Shown: one piece after another, positions 36,584-45,700 of the stretch
Layout of the letters: each line of letters opens with the position of its first letter
Position numbering within the stretch: position 1 is the stretch's first letter
Source: Streptomyces pseudovenezuelae
GTDB lineage: Bacteria; Actinomycetota; Actinomycetes; Streptomycetales; Streptomycetaceae
Assembly (NCBI RefSeq): GCF_001513955.1
Contig: NZ_KQ948149.1
Span: 654,227-718,226, forward strand
Length of the DNA: 64,000 nt
Direction of reading: 5' to 3'
Notes under the pieces: generated by a model
The model's input: the letters and a program-made list of their open reading frames with translations, nothing else
What the model was told of the DNA's origin: nothing
Databases searched by the model: none
Program-made: the position numbers and the translations under genes

Positions 36584-37450
36584 GTGCGCATCTTCGACCC
36601 CCACATCCACATGTCCTCCCGCACCACCGACGACTACGAGGCGATGTACGCCGCCGGAGTGCGCGCGGTCGTCGAGCCCGCCTTCTGGCAGGGCCAGCCC
36701 CGCACCTCGCCCGAGAGCTTCTACGACTACTTCGACGCACTGCTGGGCTGGGAGCCGTACCGGGCCGCCCAGTTCGGCATCCAGCACTTCTGCACGATCG
36801 CCCTCAATCCCAAGGAGGCGAACGACCCGCGCTGCACCCCGGTCCTCGACGAGCTCGACCGCTATCTCGCCAAGGACCGGGTCGTCGCCGTCGGCGAGAT
36901 CGGCTACGACTCCATGACCCCGGAGGAGGACGAGGCTCTCGCCCGTCAGCTCCAACTCGCCCTGGACCACGGTCTGCCCGCGCTCGTGCACACCCCGCAC
37001 CGGGACAAGGCCGCGGGCACGAAGAGGACCCTCGACGTCGTCCGGGCCTCCGGTATCGACCCCGCGCTCGTCGTCCTCGACCACCTCAACGAGCTCACCG
37101 CGGGCATGGTTCTCGACAGCGGATGCTGGGCCGGGTTCTCGATCTACCCGAGGACCAAGATGAGCGAGGACCGCATGGTCGGCATCCTCAAGGACGTGGG
37201 CACCGAGCGCATTCTCGTCAACTCGGCGGCCGACTGGGGACGTTCGGACCCCCTGAAGACCCGCAGGACGGCCGACGCGATGGCCGCCGCCGGGTTCACC
37301 GAGCAGGACGTGGACCAGGTGATGTGGCGCAACCCCGTCGACTTCTACGGACAGAGCGGCCGCCTCGAACTCGACTCGACCCTCGACGAGCCCAGGCCCG
37401 ACGACCGGTCGAGCTTCCAGGGCAACTCCATCCGGCGCGGGGGAGCGTGA
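36584..37450 (+). CDS. eboB: TatD-family hydrolase, EboB-like
   Basis: A 288-residue metal-dependent hydrolase of the TatD/amidohydrolase superfamily. The N-terminal metal site is D-P-H-I-H-M (residues 4-9), with E in VVAVGEIGYDSM, H in PALVHTPHRDK and D in LVVLDHLNELT; the His of DHLNE occupies a usual ligand position. GTG 36584 follows the EboA stop by 3 bp. TatD proteins are nucleases or phosphodiesterase-like enzymes, while Ebo-associated members have an undefined role in metabolite handling. Next gene starts 7 bp downstream. Confidence 0.85.
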   Translation: MRIFDPHIHMSSRTTDDYEAMYAAGVRAVVEPAFWQGQPRTSPESFYDYFDALLGWEPYRAAQFGIQHFCTIALNPKEANDPRCTPVLDELDRYLAKDRVVAVGEIGYDSMTPEEDEALARQLQLALDHGLPALVHTPHRDKAAGTKRTLDVVRASGIDPALVVLDHLNELTAGMVLDSGCWAGFSIYPRTKMSEDRMVGILKDVGTERILVNSAADWGRSDPLKTRRTADAMAAAGFTEQDVDQVMWRNPVDFYGQSGRLELDSTLDEPRPDDRSSFQGNSIRRGGA

Positions 37451-37457
37451 GCGGCCC

Positions 37458-38615
37458 ATGCGCTTCCGGCACCCGGACGGTACCGCCGTCCACCTCGGCT
37501 ACTGCAGCAACGTGCACCAGGCCGAGGACCTCGACGGCGTCATCGCCCAACTCGCCGACCACGCCGAACCCGTGCGCGCGCACCTCGGCGTCGACCGGCT
37601 CGGCATCGGACTCTGGCTGGCCCGGCCGGTGGTCACCGAACTCGCCGCCGACGAGGGGGCCTTGGAGCGGCTCAAGGACGAACTGCGGCTGCGCGGACTG
37701 GAGACCGTCACCCTCAACGCCTTTCCCTACGCCGGTTTCCACCGCGAGGTCGTCAAGAAGGACGTCTACCTCCCGGACTGGGCCGACGAGGCGCGTCTGA
37801 CGTACACCCTCGACTGCGCCCGCGTCCTGGCCGCCCTGCTCCCCGACGACGCCGACCGCGGCAGCGTCTCCACCCTGCCGCTGGCCTGGCGCACCCCCTG
37901 GCCCGCCACGCGCGCCGACGAGGCCCGCCGCGCCCTGGACCGGCTCACCGACGGTCTCGCCGTGATCGAGGCGCGCACGGGCCGCCGTATCCGGGTCGGC
38001 TTCGAACCGGAACCCGGCTGTGTCGTGGAGACCACCGCCCAGGCGGTACGGCAACTGGGCGGCCTGGACCCGGACCGGCTCGGGGTGTGCCTCGACGCCT
38101 GCCATCTGGCCGTGCAGTTCGAGGAACCCGCCGAAGCCCTACGGCGGCTCGCCGACGCCGGGCTGCCCGTGGTCAAGCTCCAGGCGTCCTGCGCGGTCGA
38201 GGCCACGGACCCGGCGGACCCGGCCGCCCGCGCGGCCCTGCGCAGGCTCGCCGAACCCCGGTTCCTGCACCAGACCAGGGCGGCCACGGACGGCGGCGTC
38301 CTCGCGGTCGACGACCTGCCCGACGCCCTCGACGGCGACCTGCCGGCCGACGCGGGACCGTGGCGCGTGCACTTCCACGCCCCGCTGCACACCGCACCCG
38401 AACCGCCCCTGCGCGGCACCGCCGACCAGCTCGCCCAGGTCCTCGCCGGACTGCTCGGCGGGCCCTCGGCGCTCTGCGACCACATCGAGGTCGAGACCTA
38501 CACCTGGTCCGTCCTCCCCGAACCGCCCGCCGACCTGTCCGCCGGTATCGCCGCCGAACTCGACTGGGCCCGCGCCCGGTTGACCGGCCTCGGCCTCAAG
38601 GAGGGCCCCTCATGA
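37458..38615 (+). CDS. eboE: EboE-like metabolite-traffic TIM-barrel protein
   Basis: A 385-residue protein of the EboE group, a long relative of sugar-phosphate isomerases. It opens MRFRHPDGTAVHLGYCSNVHQAEDLDGVIAQL, shows GIGLWLARPVVTELA, TLNAFPYAGFHREVVKKDVYLPDWADEARLTYTLDCARVLA and SVSTLPLAW, with metal-type motifs RVGFEPEPGCVVE, VCLDACHLAVQFE, VVKLQAS and HFHAPLHT. It is soluble, without signal peptide. Its ATG 37458 is 7 bp after EboB. The last codons TCATGA overlap a new ATG (38612), part of a duplicated start junction described separately. Confidence 0.85.
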   Translation: MRFRHPDGTAVHLGYCSNVHQAEDLDGVIAQLADHAEPVRAHLGVDRLGIGLWLARPVVTELAADEGALERLKDELRLRGLETVTLNAFPYAGFHREVVKKDVYLPDWADEARLTYTLDCARVLAALLPDDADRGSVSTLPLAWRTPWPATRADEARRALDRLTDGLAVIEARTGRRIRVGFEPEPGCVVETTAQAVRQLGGLDPDRLGVCLDACHLAVQFEEPAEALRRLADAGLPVVKLQASCAVEATDPADPAARAALRRLAEPRFLHQTRAATDGGVLAVDDLPDALDGDLPADAGPWRVHFHAPLHTAPEPPLRGTADQLAQVLAGLLGGPSALCDHIEVETYTWSVLPEPPADLSAGIAAELDWARARLTGLGLKEGPS

Positions 38616-38647
38616 CCACCGGCCTCAAGGAGCGCCTCTCGTGACCA
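38591..38647 (+). repeat. Tandem 28-bp duplication of a ribosome-binding site and start codon
   Basis: Bases 38591-38618 and 38620-38647 are two copies of the same 28-bp segment with three mismatches, offset by 29 bp. Each carries CAAGGAG and a start codon at the same distance (ATG 38612 and GTG 38641). The 29-bp offset shifts the frame, so both starts are used in different frames. Confidence 0.85.
38612..38644 (+). CDS. 10-codon mini-ORF coupling eboE and eboF
   Basis: ATG 38612 overlaps the eboE stop (ATGA) and reads M-T-T-G-L-K-E-R-L-S before a TGA at 38642-38644, which overlaps the GTG start of the next gene (GTGA). AAGGAG sits 7 nt before the ATG. It is a by-product of the tandem duplication and probably works as a translational relay and not through its peptide. 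It is far below normal gene length. Confidence 0.4.
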   Translation: MTTGLKERLS

Positions 38648-40038
38648 GCCGTGTCGTCGTGCTCGACATCGTCGGGCTGACCCCGAACCTGCTCAAGCAC
38701 ATGCCGGCCGTCTCCGCCCTCGGCGAGCGCGGCTTCCGCTCCCGTCTCGACACCGTGCTCCCCGCCGTCACCTGCACCGTCCAGTCCACGGTCCTGACCG
38801 GTGAACTCCCCGCCAAGCACGGCGCGGTGGCCAACGGCTGGTACATCCGCGACCTCGGCGAGGTCCTGCTGTGGCGGCAGCACAACGCGCTGGTCGGTGG
38901 CGAGAAGATCTGGGACACGGCCCGCGCCCAGGACCCCGGCTACACCGTCGCCAACGTCTGCTGGTGGTACGCCATGGGCGCCGACGTGAACTGGACGGTC
39001 ACCCCGCGCCCCGTCTACTACTCCGACGGCCGCAAGGAACCCGACTGCTACACCTGGCCACCCGCCCTCCACGACGAACTGACCGACAGACTGGGCCAGT
39101 TCCCCCTCTTCACCTACTGGGGGCCGAACGCGGGCATGCCCTCCACCCAGTGGATCCTGGCCGCCGCCCGCCAGATCTTCGACGAGAAGCACCCCGACCT
39201 CACTCTGGTCTACATCCCGCACCTCGACTACGAACCCCAGCGCTCCGGCCCCGACTCACCGGCCACCATCCGCGCCGCCCGCCAACTCGACGACGCGCTC
39301 GGCCCCTTGATCGACCACTTCCTCGCCGCGGGCGCCACCGTCGTCGCGCTCAGCGAGTACGGGGTCGCCCCCGTCTCCCGCCCGGTCGACATCAACCGCG
39401 CCCTGCGCCGCGCCGGACTCCTCGAAGTCCACACCCAGGACGGGATGGAGTACCTCGACCCCTGGACCTCCCGCGCCTTCGCGGTCGCCGACCACCAGCT
39501 CGCCCACGTGTACGTCAAGAAGCCCGCCGACACCGAGGCGGTCGCGAAGATCGTCCGTGAACTCGACGGCGTGGAACAGGTGCTGGACGCCGAGGGCAAG
39601 CGGGAACACGGTCTCGACCACGAGCGCTCCGGTGAGCTCGTCGCGATCGCCGACCACGACGCCTGGTTCACGTACTACTACTGGCTCGACGACGAGCGCG
39701 CCCCCGACTTCGCCCGCCAGGTCGAGATCCACCGCAAGCCCGGCTACGACCCCGCCGAACTCCTCTACGACGAGACGGTCCCGTCGGTGAAGCTGCGCGC
39801 CGTCGGCCAGGTCGCCCGCAAGAAGCTCGGCTTCCGCTACCGGATCCGGACGGTCCCGCTGGACCCGTCGGGCGTCCGCGGCAGCCACGGCCGGCTCCCC
39901 GACGAACCGGGCCACGGCCCCGTACTGCTGTGCTCGGAACCCGGGCCGGCCCGGGAGGCGTACGCGGCGACCGAGGTCAAGTCCCTGCTGCTGGGCCTCG
40001 CCGGACTCGACGCACCTGAGAAGGGAACCGCCACGTGA
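38641..40038 (+). CDS. eboF: Alkaline-phosphatase-superfamily nucleotide pyrophosphatase/phosphodiesterase, EboF-like
   Basis: A 465-residue type I phosphodiesterase/nucleotide pyrophosphatase. Residues 1-40 give V-V-V-L-D-I-V-G-L (metal Asp) and the nucleophile region PAVTCTVQSTVLTGELPAKHG, with Thr in VTCTVQ. Later ligands are YIPHLDYEPQRSGPDS (Asp/His) and VALSEYGVAPVSRPVD, plus H of VADHQLAHVY. There is no signal peptide, so the protein is predicted cytosolic, unlike many family members. It would cleave a phosphodiester, for example a nucleotide- or prenyl-diphosphate-linked intermediate; that role is inferred. GTG 38641 lies in the duplicated start segment. Its stop overlaps the P450 start (GTGA). 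Confidence 0.87.
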   Translation: MTSRVVVLDIVGLTPNLLKHMPAVSALGERGFRSRLDTVLPAVTCTVQSTVLTGELPAKHGAVANGWYIRDLGEVLLWRQHNALVGGEKIWDTARAQDPGYTVANVCWWYAMGADVNWTVTPRPVYYSDGRKEPDCYTWPPALHDELTDRLGQFPLFTYWGPNAGMPSTQWILAAARQIFDEKHPDLTLVYIPHLDYEPQRSGPDSPATIRAARQLDDALGPLIDHFLAAGATVVALSEYGVAPVSRPVDINRALRRAGLLEVHTQDGMEYLDPWTSRAFAVADHQLAHVYVKKPADTEAVAKIVRELDGVEQVLDAEGKREHGLDHERSGELVAIADHDAWFTYYYWLDDERAPDFARQVEIHRKPGYDPAELLYDETVPSVKLRAVGQVARKKLGFRYRIRTVPLDPSGVRGSHGRLPDEPGHGPVLLCSEPGPAREAYAATEVKSLLLGLAGLDAPEKGTAT

Positions 40039-41219
40039 GCACCCACCCCCCGCTCCCCGCCGTCCGTCCCCTCCTCGACCCCGCCCCCGAATACGCCAAG
40101 TGGCGGGCCGAGGAGCCGGTCCGCCGGGTGACCGTCTGGGGCGACAACAGCCCGTGGCTGATCACCCGGCACGAGGACGCCCGTGCCGTTCTCGCCGATC
40201 CGCGGTTCAGCGCCGACGCCACCCGGGACGGCTTCCCGGGCCTGCGTCCGCAGGCGCCACCGCGCGGTCCCGGCCAGTTCTTCCTGATGGACCCGCCCGA
40301 CCACACCCGGCTGCGGCGCATGCTCGTCCCCGACTTCACCTTCCGCCGGATCGAGGCGCTCCGCCCGGCGATCGCCCGGATCTGCGAGGACCTGCTCGAC
40401 GCGATGACGTCCGACGGAGCCACGCGGGCGGACCTCGTCACGGCCTACGCGCTGCCCCAACCCGCGCTCGTCATATGCGAGTTGCTCGGAGTGCCGTACG
40501 AGGACCACGCGTTCTTCCAGGAGCAGGCGAAGGCGTTCACCAGCTTCACCACGGGCGCCACCGACGTGCTCGCGGCCCGCGGCGCCCTGTACGGCTATCT
40601 CGCCGAACTCCTGGCCGCACGGGGCCGGGAGCCGGCCGACGACCTGCTCTCCCGGCTCGCGACGGACCGGGTGGCCACCGGGGAGGCCACCGCCGAGGAG
40701 GCGGTGGGGGTGGCGTTCGTCCTCCTGCTGGCCGGGTTCGAGACGACGGCGAACATGTTCCCGCTGTCCGTCGTGGCCCTGCTCCGCAACCCGGAGCAAC
40801 TGGCCGCCCTGCGCGCCGAACCGGAGCTCTGGCCGGCGGCGGTGGAGGAGCTGCTGCGCTTCCTGACGGTCTCGCACTGGGGGCTGCGGCGGATCGCGAC
40901 CGAGGACGTCGAGGTCGGCGGAGTCCTGATCCGCGCGGGGGAGGGCGTCGCGGTGGCGATCCAGGCGGCGAACCGGGATCCGGCCGGTTACCGGGACCCC
41001 GACACGCTGGACGTCCGCCGGGACGCGACCGGGCACCTGGCCTTCGGTCACGGACTCCACCAGTGTGTCGGCCAGTCCCTGGCCCGCGCCGAGCTCCAGA
41101 TCGGCCTGCCCGCCCTCTTCGAGCGGCTGCCCGGTCTGCGGCCGGCGGCCGACCCGGAGGAACTGGCCCTGCCGATGTCGGCGATGCACGGAATGCGGGC
41201 ACTGCCCGTGGCCTGGTAG
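40035..41219 (+). CDS. Cytochrome P450 (CYP)
   Basis: A 394-residue soluble bacterial P450. The I-helix is L-L-A-G-F-E-T-T-A-N (about 231-240) with the conserved acid-alcohol pair replaced by E-T-T, the ExxR motif is E-E-L-L-R near residue 272, and the heme loop is F-G-H-G-L-H-Q-C-V-G with Cys344. P-x-D-x-R-x-P is DPPDHTRLRRM in the N-terminal part. The start GTG 40035 overlaps the stop of the phosphodiesterase gene, so it belongs to the Ebo-type operon and is its last gene. It needs a ferredoxin and reductase, neither of which is present in the window. It probably hydroxylates the product or precursor handled by this cluster. Confidence 0.93.
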   Translation: MSTHPPLPAVRPLLDPAPEYAKWRAEEPVRRVTVWGDNSPWLITRHEDARAVLADPRFSADATRDGFPGLRPQAPPRGPGQFFLMDPPDHTRLRRMLVPDFTFRRIEALRPAIARICEDLLDAMTSDGATRADLVTAYALPQPALVICELLGVPYEDHAFFQEQAKAFTSFTTGATDVLAARGALYGYLAELLAARGREPADDLLSRLATDRVATGEATAEEAVGVAFVLLLAGFETTANMFPLSVVALLRNPEQLAALRAEPELWPAAVEELLRFLTVSHWGLRRIATEDVEVGGVLIRAGEGVAVAIQAANRDPAGYRDPDTLDVRRDATGHLAFGHGLHQCVGQSLARAELQIGLPALFERLPGLRPAADPEELALPMSAMHGMRALPVAW

Positions 41220-41281
41220 TCCCCGGACATCCGCCGGGGGTCTCCGCGCACCCGGCGGGGCGGACTGCGAGAGTGGCGGTC

Positions 41282-41791
41282 ATGACCACCATCAGGCTCG
41301 TCCAGGGCGACATCACCCGGGAGAGCGCCGACGCGATCGTCAACGCCGCGAACTCCTCCCTCCTCGGCGGGGGAGGGGTCGACGGGGCCATCCACCGCCG
41401 CGGCGGCCCCGCGATCCTCGCCGACTGCCGAAAGCTGCGTGCCTCGCACTACGGCAAGGGCCTGCCGACCGGAAAGGCGGTGGCCACCACCGCGGGCGAT
41501 CTGGACGCGCGCTGGGTGATCCACACCGTCGGCCCCCGCTACAGCCATGAGGAGGACCGTTCGCACCTGCTGGCCTCCTGCTACCGCGAGTCCCTGCGCG
41601 TCGCCGACGAACTGGGCGCCCGGACGGTCGCCTTCCCGGCCGTGTCCGCCGGCATCTACGGCTGGCCGATGGACGACGCCGCCAGGATCGCGGTGGAGAC
41701 CGTACGGGAGACAAGGACCGCGGTCGAGGAGGTCCGGTTCGTGCTGTTCGACGAGACGGCGTACCGGGCGTTCGCGGGGCGGATCGTCTGA
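41282..41791 (+). CDS. Macro-domain ADP-ribose-binding hydrolase (O-acetyl-ADP-ribose deacetylase type)
   Basis: A 169-residue single macro domain. It shows IRLVQGDITRESADAIVNAANSSLLGGGGVDGAIHRRGG, the GDI and NAAN segments and the GGGGVDGAI loop that contact ADP-ribose, ARWVIHTVGPRYS, and VAFPAVSAGIYGWP with the SAGI-YG phosphate-binding loop. Proteins of this type remove acetyl or ADP-ribosyl groups. The ATG is 41282; a GAGAGT hexamer 7 nt before it and no ribosome-binding site make a leaderless start plausible. It stands 62 bp after the P450 but seems separately expressed. A sirtuin gene at 52345 would generate the O-acetyl-ADP-ribose it can use. Confidence 0.92.
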   Translation: MTTIRLVQGDITRESADAIVNAANSSLLGGGGVDGAIHRRGGPAILADCRKLRASHYGKGLPTGKAVATTAGDLDARWVIHTVGPRYSHEEDRSHLLASCYRESLRVADELGARTVAFPAVSAGIYGWPMDDAARIAVETVRETRTAVEEVRFVLFDETAYRAFAGRIV

Positions 41792-41980
41792 CGCCGGAGG
41801 GCCCGTACCCTGACGGCCGAACACCTCCGGGCGCTTCAGGCCTGGAGGTGTGCGGGGAAAGTGCCTGTTCAGAGCCGTCCTGAGGTGGTGAGCCTCCTGG
41901 CGTCGGCCCTGGTGTGCGGTTGCGGGGCGTCCTGTCGGTTCTCACGGTGGGCCCTACGAAGCTCTTCGAAAGGACCCCGC

Positions 41981-42544
41981 ATGCGCCCCCTCGTCTCCCG
42001 CGGCCTTCTCCTGCCGTCCGTGGTCTGTGCCGCGCTGATCCTCGGCCCGGCCGGCACCGCGGCCGCCGCCGACTCGGGCCGCGGCGCGTCGGACCAAGGA
42101 ACATCCCGGACGGCCGTCGCGTACGGCGTCGACGACGCGGACACCCTGAAGGGCCGCCTGGACGCGCTGGACCGCTCCGGGCACAGCGGTCTCCTCCAGC
42201 CTCTCCAGCCCCTCCTGGGTGCGGTCACCGGCCTCACCGGCCTGAACGGCACCCACCTCGACGCGAGTGAGGCGGCCGCCCACGCGAAGGCCGTTGAGGC
42301 GGCGAACACCGAGGTCCGGGAACTGCTGCGGCAGCAGAGCGGCGCGGAGCGGGCCGCGGCGGCCGACCCGGTCTCGGACCTCCTGGACTCGCTCCAGTCC
42401 ACGATCGACGACCTGCTCAAGTCGCTGACCTCGCTGGACGTGGGCGGAGTGCTGGGCGCGGTCACCGGCCTCCTGGGCACGGTGGTCGGGACCGTCACCG
42501 GACTCCTCGGCGGCGGGCTTCCCTCCTTGCCCGCCGCCGGCTGA
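41981..42544 (+). CDS. Small secreted protein with hydrophobic C-terminal repeats
   Basis: A 187-residue exported protein of unknown function. Residues 1-29 are a Sec signal peptide (MRPLVSRGLLLPSVVCAALILGPAGTAAAAD). The mature part has helical Ala-rich segments (HLDASEAAAHAKAVEAANTEVRELLRQQ) and repeated hydrophobic motifs of the type LLGAVTGL / LGAVTGLLGTVVGTVTGLLGGG. These could support surface assembly or membrane association. ATG 41981 has GAAAGGA upstream; the longer frame from 41861 would hide the signal peptide inside. It is followed by a very strong terminator hairpin. Confidence 0.75.
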   Translation: MRPLVSRGLLLPSVVCAALILGPAGTAAAADSGRGASDQGTSRTAVAYGVDDADTLKGRLDALDRSGHSGLLQPLQPLLGAVTGLTGLNGTHLDASEAAAHAKAVEAANTEVRELLRQQSGAERAAAADPVSDLLDSLQSTIDDLLKSLTSLDVGGVLGAVTGLLGTVVGTVTGLLGGGLPSLPAAG

Positions 42545-42570
42545 TCCGAGGGCGGCACCGCACCACCCCA

Positions 42571-42604
42571 CGGCACCCCCGCGTGAGTACACGCGGGGGT
42601 GCCG
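42571..42604 (+). terminator. Strong terminator with perfect 15-bp stem
   Basis: CGGCACCCCCGCGTG (42571-42585) pairs perfectly with CACGCGGGGGTGCCG (42590-42604) around the loop AGTA. It lies 27 bp after the secreted-protein stop. Confidence 0.85.
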
Positions 42605-42648
42605 CATGTCGTCTTGTCCCCAGGACCACACAAAGTCCGACAGGGTCA

Positions 42649-42677
42649 TTGCCTCGACCGTCTTCGGGATCTAGGTT
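42649..42677 (+). promoter_or_regulatory. Probable promoter of the beta-galactosidase gene
   Basis: TTGCCT (42649-42654) and TAGGTT (42672-42677) are separated by 17 bp, close to the main vegetative consensus. The predicted start would give a leader of about 90 nt before ATG 42775. Confidence 0.45.
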
Positions 42678-42774
42678 GAGTCGCATCCTGTGCCTCAAAG
42701 TCCCCAATAGCGCACAGGAATTGACGCTCCCTCAGTACGTACACCGCACTGTCGTCCCGAGGAAGGTTCCACCG

Positions 42775-45700
42775 ATGCCCCACCCGTATCTGCCTGCCCC
42801 CCTCAGCCGCAGGCGTCTGCTGGAGTCGGGGGCCGCCGTCCTCGGTGCCCTCGCCCTCTCCTCAGGACCGCTGGCCGGTCGCGGTCACGCGGCGGAGGGC
42901 GCCCCGGAGTGGAACGGCGCCATCGACCTCTTCCGGGTGGGCACCCAGCCCCCGCACACCACCCTCATGCCGTACGCCGATGTCGGCCAGGCGCTCGCCG
43001 CCGACCGCACCCGCTCGCCGTACCGCGTGAGCCTCGACGGCAGGTGGAAGTTCGCCTACGCGGACCGCCCCGCCGACCGCGACACCGACTTCCACCGCAC
43101 CGACGTGGACGACTCGGACTGGGACACCATCCCCGTTCCCTCGGTGTGGCAGGTACATGGCTACGACTTCCCGATCTACGTCAACATCACCTACCCGTGG
43201 TGGGGCCCCAACGGTCTCGGCGAGGAAGCACAACCGCCCGCCGCGCCGACCCGCTACAACCCGGTCGGCCAGTACCGGCGCACCTTCACCGTCCCGAAGG
43301 ACTGGTCGGGGCGGCGCACCTTCCTGCACTTCGAGGGCGTCAAGTCCGCCCACTACGTGTGGATCAACGGCGAACTCGTCGGCTACCACGAGGACTCCTA
43401 CACCCCCGCCGAGTACGACATCACCCCGCACCTCAGGCCGGGCACCAACCAGATCGCGGTCGAGGTCTACCGCTTCTCCGACGGGGACTGGCTGGAGGAC
43501 CAGGACATGATCCGGCTGAGCGGCATCTTCCGCTCGGTCTACCTCTACTCCACCCCGGCCGTCCACCTGCGCGACTTCAAGCTGGACACCCCGCTCGGCG
43601 ACGACTACACCTCCGCCGAGCTCTCGGTCACCGCGAGCGTGCGCGACTACGGCGGCGGCAACCAGGGCGACTACACCGTCGAGACCCAGCTCTACGACTC
43701 GGGCGGCCACGCGGTCTGGCCCCGCCCGCTCCAGCAGGCCGTCGCCCTCGCCGCCGGTGACGAGACGACCGTACAGGCGGCGAAGGCCGTGCCCGCCCCG
43801 AAGCTGTGGTCGGCCGAGCACCCGAACCTCTACACCGCCGTCCTGCGGCTGCGCGACCCCGCCGGCAAGGTGATCGAGACGCTCTCGCACCGCGTCGGCC
43901 TGCGGGAGTTCGCCCTGAAGGACGGGCTGATGCGCATCAACGGCCGGCCGGTGTCCTTCCGCGGCACCAACCGCCACGAGATGCATCCCGACCGCGGCAC
44001 CGCGCTCACCCGCGCGGACCTCGTGAAGGACATCACGATCATCAAGCGGATGAACATCAACTCCGTCCGCACCTCGCACTACCCCAACAACCCGCTCTGG
44101 CTCGAACTCGCGGACGAGTACGGCCTGTACCTCGTCGACGAGACCAACCTGGAGACCCACGGCATCCGCGACCAGTACCCCGGCAACCACCCCGACTGGA
44201 GCGCGGCCTGCGTGGCCCGCGCCCAGAACATGGTCCACCGCGACAAGAACCACGCCTCGGTGGTGATCTGGTCGCTGGGCAACGAGGCGGGTGGCGGCAG
44301 CACCTTCGTGAACATGCGTGACTGGATCAAGTCGTACGACACCACCCGTGTCGTCCAGTACGAGGGCGACGACCGGCCCACCATCAGCGACATCCGCTCG
44401 GAGATGTACGACAGCCCCGCACGGGTGGAGCAGCATGCCAGGAACACCGCCGACACCCGGCCGTACGTGATGATCGAGTACTGCCACGCGATGGGCAACT
44501 CCAACGGCAACTTCAAGAAGTACTGGGACATCATCCGCCGCTACCCCGTCCTCCAGGGCGGCTGGATCTGGGACTTCGTCGACCAGTCCCTCAGCGAACC
44601 CGTCCCGGTACGCCAGTTGCTGACCGAGAGCGGACCCGGCGCCCTGACGGGCGAAGTGCTGCCCGCGAGCGCCCGGTTCGACCGTGACAAGGGCGTCTCC
44701 GGGGGCACGGTCTTCGCCCGCGACGCCCGCCTCGACCTCACCGGCTCGCTGACCGTGGAGGCCTGGTTCACCCCGAAGGTGACGGGCAACCACCAGCCGG
44801 TCATCGCCAAGGGCGACACCCACTACGCCCTCAAGCAGTCCGGAAGGACGCTGGAGTTCTTCATCCACGGCGGCGGTCAGTGGATCACGGCCAGTTGGGC
44901 GGTCCCGGACGACTGGACGGGTCGGGAGCACCATGTCGCCGGTGTCTTCGACGCGGCCGCGGGCACCCTGACCCTCCATGTGGACGGCCAGGTCAGGGCG
45001 ACCAAGGCCACCTCACAGCGGCCCGGCGTCAACACCGCGCCCCTGGCGCTGGCCGTCGATGTCGACAACCCCACAAGGGAGTTCAGCGGCACGATCAGGA
45101 AGGCGCGGGTGTACGCCCGTGCCCTGAGCGCCGCCGAACTGGCCTCCGACAGCCGGAGCCCCGCGGACGAGGGCGTGCGGTTCTGGTTCGACGCGGCGAC
45201 GGTGAAGCTCACCGAGAAGCGGTCCGCCCAGAAGACCTTCTTCGCCTTCGGCGGCGACTGGGGCGACAACCCCAACGACGGCGCCTTCGTCGCCGACGGC
45301 ATCGTCACCGCCGACCGCGGCCACACCGGCAAGGCCGCCGAGGTCAAACAGATCTACCAGGCGGTCAACGCGTCCTGGGCCACGGACGGGTCCGTGACGC
45401 TCACCAACGAGTACCTGTTCACCAACCTGCGTGAATTCAGTGGCAGTTGGACACTGTCCGCCGACGGGAAGGTGATCCAGCGCGGCAAGCTGACACGGGA
45501 TCAGCTGAACCTCGCACCGCTGTCGAGCAAGTCCGTCACCGTCCCGTACAAGCTCCCGGCCGCCCCCGCGCCAGGCACCGAGTACTTCCTCCAACTCTCC
45601 TTCACGACAAGGGAGTCCACGCCCTGGGCGCGAGCCGGCTTCGAGGTGGCCAAGCAGCAGCTCGCCGTCGACGCGGACAGCCCGGCGGTGACACCGGCAC

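Noticed and set aside
34802..37459. 885-codon reverse frame across the Ebo genes
   Set aside because: It runs antisense through four forward genes with clear motifs. It has no start signal and its composition is typical of a shadow frame.
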